Source of the DNA: Rivibacter subsaxonicus
GTDB lineage: Bacteria; Pseudomonadota; Gammaproteobacteria; Burkholderiales; Burkholderiaceae_C
NCBI RefSeq assembly: GCF_004217215.1
Contig: NZ_SHKP01000005.1
Span: forward strand, 687,501-751,500
DNA length: 64,000 bases
Reading direction: 5' to 3'
Shown: positions 58,269-64,000 of the stretch, in pieces
Layout: each line of letters begins with the position of its first letter
How positions within the stretch are numbered: the first letter of the stretch is position 1
The notes under the pieces: generated by a model
Seen by the model: only the letters and a program-made list of their open reading frames with translations
What the model was told of the DNA's origin: nothing
Database searches by the model: none
Position numbers and translations under genes: made by a program

Positions 58269-59399
58269 ATGCTGATCGGAGTACCCGCGGAAACCGCCGC
58301 CGGTGAAACCCGGGTTGCCGTCACGCCGGAGACCGCCAAGAAGCTGGTCGGCCAGGGCCACCTGTTGCGCGTGCAGTCCGGCGCCGGCCTGCGCGCCAGC
58401 GCCACCGACGCCGCCTACACGGCCGCCGGGGCCGAGATCGTCGACGCCGCCGGCGCGCTGGCGGCCGACCTCGTGCTCAAGGTGCGCTCGCCGAGCGAGG
58501 GCGAGCGCGCGCAGATGAAGCCGGGCGCGGCGCTGCTCGGCATGCTCGACCCCTTCGACAAGGCCGGCCTGCAGGCGCTGACCGACGCGCGGCTCACCGC
58601 CTTTGCGCTCGAGGCCGCGCCGCGCACGACGCGCGCGCAGAGCATGGACGTGCTGTCCTCGCAGGCCAACATCGGCGGCTACAAGGCGGTGATGATCGCG
58701 GCCGACAACTACCCGCGGCTGTTCCCGATGATGATGACCGCGGCCGGCACCATCAAGGCCGCGCGCGTCGTGATCCTGGGCGTCGGCGTCGCCGGGCTGC
58801 AGGCGATCGCGACCGCCAAGCGCCTGGGCGCGGTGATCGAGGCCAGCGACGTGCGGCCCTCGGTGAAGGAGCAGGTCGAGTCGCTCGGCGCCAAGTTCAT
58901 CGAGGTCGCCTACGAGACCGCCGAAGAGAAGGAAGCGGCCGAGGGCGTCGGCGGCTACGCGCGGCCGATGCCGCCGAGTTGGCTCGAGCGCCAGAAGGTC
59001 GAGGTCGCTAAGCGCGTGGCCGCGGCCGACGTGGTGATCTCGACCGCGCTGATCCCGGGCCGGCCGGCGCCGGAACTGATCACCGAGGCGATGGTGCAGA
59101 GCATGAAGCCGGGCTCGGTGATCGTCGACATGGCGGCCGGACGCGGCAACGGTGGTGGCGGCAACTGCCCGCTGACCGAGGCCGGCAAGACGGTGCTCAA
59201 GCACGGCGTGACGATCGTCGGCGAGACCAACCTGCCGGCCCTGGTCGCGGCCGACAGCAGCGCGCTCTACGCGCGCAACGTGCTCGACTTCCTTAAGCTC
59301 GTGCTCGAGAAGGACGCTGCCGCGCTCAAGATCGATCTCGAGGACGACATCGTCAAGGCCTGCCTGATGTGCCGCGACGGCACGCTACTTAGAACTTGA
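58269..59399 (+). CDS. pntAA: Transhydrogenase alpha subunit 1 (NAD-binding) PntAA
   Basis: 376 residues, the soluble NAD(H)-binding domain I. The start block LIGVPAETAAGETRVAVTPE, AAGTIKAARVVILGVGVAGLQAIATAKRLGA Rossmann motif and DMAAGRGNGGGGNCP loop are diagnostic. In this organism the alpha subunit is split, so the membrane part is the next gene. The complex uses the proton gradient to make NADPH from NADH. A GGAGGAG site precedes ATG; a 200-base leader with several GC hairpins lies upstream. Confidence 0.96.
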   Translation: MLIGVPAETAAGETRVAVTPETAKKLVGQGHLLRVQSGAGLRASATDAAYTAAGAEIVDAAGALAADLVLKVRSPSEGERAQMKPGAALLGMLDPFDKAGLQALTDARLTAFALEAAPRTTRAQSMDVLSSQANIGGYKAVMIAADNYPRLFPMMMTAAGTIKAARVVILGVGVAGLQAIATAKRLGAVIEASDVRPSVKEQVESLGAKFIEVAYETAEEKEAAEGVGGYARPMPPSWLERQKVEVAKRVAAADVVISTALIPGRPAPELITEAMVQSMKPGSVIVDMAAGRGNGGGGNCPLTEAGKTVLKHGVTIVGETNLPALVAADSSALYARNVLDFLKLVLEKDAAALKIDLEDDIVKACLMCRDGTLLRT

Positions 59400-59408
59400 G
59401 GAGCCAAG

Positions 59409-59717
59409 ATGGAAGCCGTCTCTCCCACCGTCATCAACCTCATCATCTTCGTGCTCGCGATCTACGTGGGCTACCACGTGGTGTGGACCGTCACGCCCGC
59501 GCTGCACACGCCGCTGATGGCGGTGACCAATGCGATCTCGGCGATCGTCATCGTTGGCGCGATGCTGGCCGCGGCGCTTACCGAGACCACGCTCGGCAAG
59601 AGCATGGGCGTGCTGGCGGTGGCGCTGGCGGCGGTCAACATCTTCGGCGGCTTCCTGGTCACGCGCCGGATGCTGGAGATGTTCAAGAAGAAGGACAAGA
59701 AGGGAGACGCCAAGTGA
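59409..59717 (+). CDS. pntAB: Transhydrogenase alpha subunit 2 (membrane) PntAB
   Basis: 102 residues with three predicted membrane helices (about 8-30, 36-60 and 68-88) and a charged C-terminal tail. The core TPLMAVTNAISAIVIVGAML matches the membrane part of the split alpha subunit. It starts 9 bases after pntAA and overlaps pntB by 4 bases. Confidence 0.95.
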   Translation: MEAVSPTVINLIIFVLAIYVGYHVVWTVTPALHTPLMAVTNAISAIVIVGAMLAAALTETTLGKSMGVLAVALAAVNIFGGFLVTRRMLEMFKKKDKKGDAK

Positions 59718-61135
59718 GCCTGAACCTCGTCACCCTTCTCTATCTCATCGCCAGCGTCTGCTTCATCCAGGCGCTCAAGGGCCTGTCGCACCCGACCACC
59801 TCGATCCGCGGCAATCTCTTCGGCATGGTCGGCATGACCATCGCCGCGCTGACCACGGCGGCGCTGATCGTCAAGCTCGCCGGCAGCGGCCTCGGCCTGG
59901 TCTGGGTGTTGCTGGGCCTGGTGGTCGGCGGCAGCTATGGCGCCTGGCGCGCCAAGACGGTCGAGATGACCAAGATGCCCGAGCTGGTGGCCTTCTTCCA
60001 CAGCATGATCGGCCTGGCGGCGGTGTTCATCGCCATCGCCGCGGTGGCCGAGCCCTGGGCCTTCGCTATCGTCGAAAAGGGCGGCCCGATCCCCGGCGGC
60101 AACCGCATCGAGCTGGCACTCGGGGCCTTCATCGGTGCCGTCACCTTCAGCGGCTCGGTGATCGCCTTCGGCAAGCTCTCGGGCACCTACAAGTTCCGCC
60201 TGTTCAAGGGCGCGCCGGTGGTCTTCCCGGGCCAGCACTGGCTCAACCTCGGGCTCGGGCTGGCGGCGCTGTTCTTTCTGTTCGGCTTCTGGCATTCGCA
60301 GAGCCCGATCGACTTCGCGCTGATCTGCGCCTTGGGCTTCATCCTCGGCGTGACGATCATCATCCCGATCGGCGGCGCCGACATGCCGGTGGTGGTGTCG
60401 ATGCTCAACAGCTACTCGGGCTGGGCCGCGGCCGGCATCGGCTTCTCGCTCAACAACCCGATGCTGATCATCGCGGGTTCACTGGTGGGCAGTTCGGGCG
60501 CGATCCTGAGCTACATCATGTGCAAGGCGATGAACCGCTCGTTCTTCAACGTGATCCTGGGCGGCTTCGGCGGCGAGGCCGCCGCTGGCGCAGCAGGTGC
60601 CGCCGAGCAGCGGCCGGTCAAGAGCGGCAGCGCCGACGATGCGGCCTTCGTGCTCGGCAACGCCGAGACCGTGATCATCGTGCCGGGCTACGGCCTGGCG
60701 GTGGCGCGTGCGCAGCATGCGGTCAAGGAACTGGCGCAGAAGCTGATCGCCAAGGGCGTGACGGTGAAGTACGCGATCCATCCGGTGGCCGGTCGCATGC
60801 CGGGCCACATGAACGTGCTGCTGGCCGAGGCCGAGGTGCCCTACGACCAGGTGCACGAGATGGAAGACATCAACGGCGAGTTCCAGCAGGCCGACGTCGC
60901 GATCATCCTCGGCGCCAACGACGTCGTGAACCCGGCCGCGTTGACCAAGGGCAGCCCGATCTACGGCATGCCGATCCTCGAGGCCTACAAGGCGCGCACC
61001 GTGATCGTCAACAAGCGCTCGATGGCAGCTGGCTACGCCGGCCTCGACAACGAGCTGTTCTACATGGACAAGACGATGATGGTCTTTGGCGACGCCAAGA
61101 AGGTGGTCGAGGCGATGGTGAAGGCGGTCGAGTAG
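59714..61135 (+). CDS. pntB: Transhydrogenase beta subunit PntB
   Basis: 473 residues. The N-terminal half is a membrane domain of several helices and the C-terminal domain III binds NADP(H) with IIVPGYGLAVARAQHAVKEL and ILGANDVVNPAA motifs. The start is GTG, overlapping the pntAB stop (GTGA), which gives the usual start LNLVTLLYLIASVCFIQALKG. The three genes form one operon. The 110-base region downstream holds a palindrome and the fic gene. Confidence 0.95.
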   Translation: MSLNLVTLLYLIASVCFIQALKGLSHPTTSIRGNLFGMVGMTIAALTTAALIVKLAGSGLGLVWVLLGLVVGGSYGAWRAKTVEMTKMPELVAFFHSMIGLAAVFIAIAAVAEPWAFAIVEKGGPIPGGNRIELALGAFIGAVTFSGSVIAFGKLSGTYKFRLFKGAPVVFPGQHWLNLGLGLAALFFLFGFWHSQSPIDFALICALGFILGVTIIIPIGGADMPVVVSMLNSYSGWAAAGIGFSLNNPMLIIAGSLVGSSGAILSYIMCKAMNRSFFNVILGGFGGEAAAGAAGAAEQRPVKSGSADDAAFVLGNAETVIIVPGYGLAVARAQHAVKELAQKLIAKGVTVKYAIHPVAGRMPGHMNVLLAEAEVPYDQVHEMEDINGEFQQADVAIILGANDVVNPAALTKGSPIYGMPILEAYKARTVIVNKRSMAAGYAGLDNELFYMDKTMMVFGDAKKVVEAMVKAVE

Positions 61136-61183
61136 CGAAGCTCCGGAAACCTGTCTTCAAGCAAGTTGAAATAGACGACGCGT

Positions 61184-61214
61184 CTAATCCAATTTAGCCG
61201 CTAATTTGGATTAG
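61184..61214. promoter_or_regulatory. 31-bp near-perfect palindrome upstream of fic
   Basis: Reading outwards from the central C at 61199, fifteen base pairs form with a single T-T mismatch; the arms read CTAATCCAATTTAGC and GCTAATTTGGATTAG. It is AT-rich in a GC-rich genome, lies 32 bases before the fic ATG and has no T-run, so it is more likely an operator than a terminator. A smaller ATTGG...CCAAT repeat follows it. Confidence 0.7.
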
Positions 61215-61245
61215 CATTGGCTGCTATTCCAATCTCACCCGCTGA

Positions 61246-62442
61246 ATGAACCGTATCCCGACCGGTCGGCTCGAACCCACCGTAGCCGCCGGCATGGCCT
61301 GTCAGGGCTTCGTTCCCGATCCCTTGCCGCCGCGTCCGCCGCTGACCGTCGATGCCGCGCTCCAGCAGCGGCTGGATGATGCTCACCTGGCGCTCGGCAG
61401 GCTCGACAGCCTGACCACCTTGCTGCCGGATGCGCAGACCTTTCTCTACAGCTACGTACGCAAGGAGGCGGTGCTGTCGTCGCAGATCGAGGGCACCCGT
61501 TCGTCCTTGTCGGACCTGCTGCTGTTCGAGGAAGAGGCAGCACCGGGTGTGCCGATCGATGATGTCTCGGAAGTCTCGTGCTACGTCGTCGCGCTCAATC
61601 GCGGCATTCAACGCCTGGCCGAAGGGCTGCCGATCTCCTCGCGCCTGATCCGGGAACTCCATGCCGAGCTGATGCAGTCCGGCCGCGGCGCTGGCAAGGC
61701 TCCGGGCGAATACCGGCGGGTGCAGAACTGGGTCGGTGGCATGACACCCACTTCGGCCGAACTGGTGCCGCCGCCGCCCCAGTTTGTCGAGTCCTGCATC
61801 GCCGATCTGGAGCGCTTCGTCAACGACGTGCCGCAGCGGCACCCGCCACTCGTCAAGGCCGCATTGGCGCATCTTCAGTTCGAGACCATCCACCCCTTTC
61901 TGGACGGCAACGGCCGCGTCGGACGGCTCCTGATTCCGCTGTTGCTGATGAAAGAGCGGGTCCTGCAACAACCGCTGCTCTACCTGAGCCTCTACTTCAA
62001 GGTCCACCGCGCGCGCTACTACGAGTTGCTGTCCGAAGTGCGCCGAACGGGCGACTGGGAAGCCTGGCTCGGCTTCTTTGCCGACGCCGTCACACATTCG
62101 GCCACGCAGGCGGTTCAGACCGCACGCGCGCTCACCGACCTGGTAACGGTCGACCGCAAGCGCATCGTCACGCTCGGCCGGCATGCCGCCAGCGCCATGC
62201 TCGTCTTCGACACGCTGGCGCGGCGGCCGGTGCGCAGCATTCCGCACGTCTGTGCCGAAACACAGCAGAGCGCCACCACGGTCGGCACCACCATGCAACG
62301 CTTGACGGAGATCGGACTGGTTCGCGAGCTGACCGGACTCAAGCGCAATCGCGTGTTCGGCTACATCGCGTACCTCGACCTGCTAAACCGCGAGGCATTG
62401 TTCGACGCGCCGCGCGCAGCGCCTGCCTCACCCTCGATCTGA
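61246..62442 (+). CDS. Fic-family AMPylating enzyme with inhibitory motif and C-terminal winged helix
   Basis: 398 residues. The Fic active-site motif HPFLDGNGRVGR is intact at 216-227. The N-terminal inhibitory helix carries S78xxxE82G83 (SSQIEGTRSS), which marks the class II proteins whose own helix blocks ATP. The last 90 residues (about 300-398, with SATTVGTTMQRLTEIGLVRELTG) look like a winged helix, so the protein might bind DNA at the palindrome upstream. Fic proteins transfer AMP or other nucleotides to Ser, Thr or Tyr of targets. The target is unknown. Confidence 0.92.
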   Translation: MNRIPTGRLEPTVAAGMACQGFVPDPLPPRPPLTVDAALQQRLDDAHLALGRLDSLTTLLPDAQTFLYSYVRKEAVLSSQIEGTRSSLSDLLLFEEEAAPGVPIDDVSEVSCYVVALNRGIQRLAEGLPISSRLIRELHAELMQSGRGAGKAPGEYRRVQNWVGGMTPTSAELVPPPPQFVESCIADLERFVNDVPQRHPPLVKAALAHLQFETIHPFLDGNGRVGRLLIPLLLMKERVLQQPLLYLSLYFKVHRARYYELLSEVRRTGDWEAWLGFFADAVTHSATQAVQTARALTDLVTVDRKRIVTLGRHAASAMLVFDTLARRPVRSIPHVCAETQQSATTVGTTMQRLTEIGLVRELTGLKRNRVFGYIAYLDLLNREALFDAPRAAPASPSI

Positions 62443-62457
62443 ACTCATCGGCGATTC

Positions 62458-62692
62458 ATGCCCACCCTCGACTGGCTCAACCGCGACGCCGCCTTTCGCA
62501 TTGCCGAGCGCGTGCCCACCCCGCGTGTTGCGCCCGCACACGGCGGGCTATCAATTCGGCGAACCCGGCAGCACCGACACCCTGCTGATCCGGGGCGACA
62601 ACCTTGAGGCGCTGAAGGCGCTGTTGCCTCTCTATCGTGGCCGCGTGAAGTGCCTCTTCATCGGCTCACCGTACAACACCGAGAGCGCGTTC
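62458..62692 (+). pseudogene. Truncated, frameshifted DNA methyltransferase (type III Mod-like) remnant
   Basis: The first 19 codons (MPTLDWLNRDAAFRIAERV) and, in the next frame, RVLRPHTAGYQFGEPGS, LLIRGDNLEALKALLPLYRG and CLFIGSPYNTESAF match the N-terminus of adenine-specific DNA methyltransferases of type III systems. The frame changes at a four-C run (62519-62522); removal of one C restores reading. The catalytic motif IV, usually DPPY, reads GSPY. The homology stops at 62692, just before the next gene's end, so most of the gene is missing. It starts 15 bases after fic. Confidence 0.8.
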
Positions 62693-62740
62693 GCTGCCGG
62701 CACGCCGGTCGAACGGCGCCGCTGGAGCCGAAGGGCACCT

Positions 62741-64000
62741 TCAGGCAGCCGCTTCGGCCACGACCATCAGCATTTCAGCAACAACGGAGAAGCCGTCCTC
62801 GTCCTCGCCAATGTCGATGACGATCGGTTCGAACTCGGGCCGATCGGAGTCAGGGTGCAGGGTAATGCGTTGGTGTCTCCAGTCACCGTACTCGGCAGGG
62901 ATCTTCTCGCTCGCGTAGCGTTTGATGGTGTATCGCCCACCTGTGTCCGGGTCGGAGATGCTGCGATGCTGAACCACCACCACTTTGCCTTCGCGCGTCC
63001 CCGCTGGGTTTGCGCGGAAGAGGCACCACGATCCATTCGGGATGCTGCGGTTCATCGATTCACCCACGACCTGCGCGACAAACAGGCCGGGTTGCGGGCG
63101 CACCCAATCGGGAAGAGCTACCCAATCGTCCGCACCGTCCCCGAGGGCCTGCGCGTCGGAAAAGGCGCCGGCAGCAATACGCAGGTCGATGAGCGGCGCC
63201 GCCACCACGCCCGCGGCACGTTCCTCCTTCGAGACCCGTCGCAAGGGAATGACGTTCGACGGAGCATGGACCGCCACCGAGGAGACAGCTTCCGCGACGT
63301 CAGTGAAAGCGGTCTCCGACACTGTCTGCAACCGGGTGCGCAGGTATGCCGCCAGCGGCGCGTCGACGCAGTACACGTAGCACCCCTTCATACCTCGGGT
63401 CATGAGGGTCCGGTACGTGTTCTTGACGATGGTGTCGGCCAGGGCGCGGGCCCCCTCGTGTTCGGCCTTCAGCATCTGCTTGAGCCCCTTGACCGTCTGG
63501 TCCGAGGACGCCCGCTTCGTCGCGTCGGTCACGATGCGCCCGTCGCGGTAGGCGAGATCCGGGCCGATGATGACGCCGACGTAGTCCAACTCGAGCCCCT
63601 GGCAGGTGTGGATGCAGCCCACTTGCTCCACTGACCCCAGGGCCACGATCCACAGGCTGCCGTCCTTGTCCAGGTTCCAGCGGCGTCGATAGTCGAACTG
63701 GGGCAGTTCGATGTCCCAGGCTTGCGCATCCTTCCTGCTCGGCCACTTCCAGCAATATCCCGCGACAACGCGCGACCGGTTGTTGGTGCGGTTCTTCAGT
63801 TCGACCAGCGCGTGCAGTTCGGCTGGGTTGTCGAAAACACGAAAGTCGTACTCGACGGCATCGAGGGTTTGGTTCGCGGTCGGGCGTATGTCGAGCGTGT
63901 CGTCGAGCCACGCAAGATAGCCGTCGGACCCATTGCATCTAAATTGCGACGAGAGTTCGAGCTCGGTTACCTCGGCGCCGAACTCATGGGCGCAGCGTCG
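62741..64000 (-). CDS. DUF2075 helicase with C-terminal S24-like peptidase domain, 3' part
   Basis: The frame is open through the right edge of the window, so about 419 C-terminal residues are visible and the Walker A region is outside. The helicase part shows LSSQFRCNGSDGYLAWLDD, GCIHTCQGLELDYVGVIIG and NTYRTLMTRGMKGCYVYC, which are DUF2075 hallmarks related to the group 3 schlafen-like SF1 helicases. The last 120 residues resemble a LexA/UmuD S24 peptidase domain: VVGESMNRSIPNGSW (candidate Ser nucleophile coded at 63056-63058) and GGRYTIKRY (candidate Lys coded at 62921-62923). The distance, 45 residues, is somewhat longer than the 37 of LexA. Confidence 0.85.
   Translation of the reverse strand, partial: RRCAHEFGAEVTELELSSQFRCNGSDGYLAWLDDTLDIRPTANQTLDAVEYDFRVFDNPAELHALVELKNRTNNRSRVVAGYCWKWPSRKDAQAWDIELPQFDYRRRWNLDKDGSLWIVALGSVEQVGCIHTCQGLELDYVGVIIGPDLAYRDGRIVTDATKRASSDQTVKGLKQMLKAEHEGARALADTIVKNTYRTLMTRGMKGCYVYCVDAPLAAYLRTRLQTVSETAFTDVAEAVSSVAVHAPSNVIPLRRVSKEERAAGVVAAPLIDLRIAAGAFSDAQALGDGADDWVALPDWVRPQPGLFVAQVVGESMNRSIPNGSWCLFRANPAGTREGKVVVVQHRSISDPDTGGRYTIKRYASEKIPAEYGDWRHQRITLHPDSDRPEFEPIVIDIGEDEDGFSVVAEMLMVVAEAAA

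Noticed and set aside
61166-61171. TTGAAA as -35 box for fic
   Set aside because: No acceptable -10 hexamer at 16-18 bases; only an AATTTA at a longer spacing, so a promoter is not claimed.

Overview
The window is about 64 kb of very GC-rich (roughly 70%) chromosomal DNA with tightly packed genes, many of them overlapping by 1-8 bases. The gene set suggests a free-living betaproteobacterium of the order Burkholderiales, probably the Rubrivivax/Leptothrix/Ideonella side: Bug-type receptor, PEP-CTERM protein, PntA split into two subunits, lone FinO/ProQ protein, RlmN-like paralogue, and intergenic repeats of the kind seen in Comamonadaceae relatives. This placement is inferred from gene content, not from a marker-gene comparison.

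Layout. 1-1.6 kb: end of a glycolate oxidase operon (glcE tail, glcF). 1.6-8.7 kb: housekeeping and small genes (two unknowns, infA with a striking hairpin in its leader, DMT exporter, RlmN-like enzyme, YciH/SUI1, DUF2855, ProQ/FinO, orphan Bug receptor). 8.8-18.9 kb: a complete glycerol uptake and catabolism locus. glpD-glpS-glpT-glpP-glpQ-glpU-glpV run leftward and glpR-glpK rightward from a shared 131-bp control region holding four helically phased TCGTTT repeats. Glycerol enters by an ABC importer rather than a GlpF facilitator, is phosphorylated by GlpK and oxidised by GlpD.

18.9-28.8 kb: S9 peptidase, DMT exporter, GST, VOC protein, aromatic aminotransferase, glutathione peroxidase, a response-regulator-like protein, and an NMT1/Ssu-type ABC importer whose three genes are interrupted by an opposite-strand DUF1801 gene. 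28.9-48.3 kb: tRNA-Arg(CCG), a di-haem cytochrome c, an outer-membrane-type protein, PurU, an ECF sigma/anti-sigma pair, WaaF, IlvE, a PEP-CTERM protein, a phosphoesterase, a large choice-of-anchor-I lipoprotein, a BCCT transporter, RadA, ArfB, small membrane proteins and alanine racemase.

48.5-61.1 kb: LplT, another DMT exporter, a lipoprotein in a more AT-rich patch, a MacB-type export operon (adaptor, ATPase, HTH protein, two FtsX-like permeases), MnmA, a Nudix hydrolase and the three-subunit proton-translocating transhydrogenase pntAA-pntAB-pntB.

61.1-64 kb: the composition and gene type change. A Fic protein with its own inhibitory motif and a C-terminal winged helix sits behind a 31-bp near-perfect palindrome. 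It is followed by a frameshifted, truncated DNA methyltransferase remnant and the 3' part of a DUF2075 helicase that ends in what looks like a LexA/UmuD-type S24 peptidase domain. This right edge looks like the margin of a defence or mobile island and is the most unusual part of the window. No rRNA, CRISPR array, transposase, integrase or replication origin was seen.
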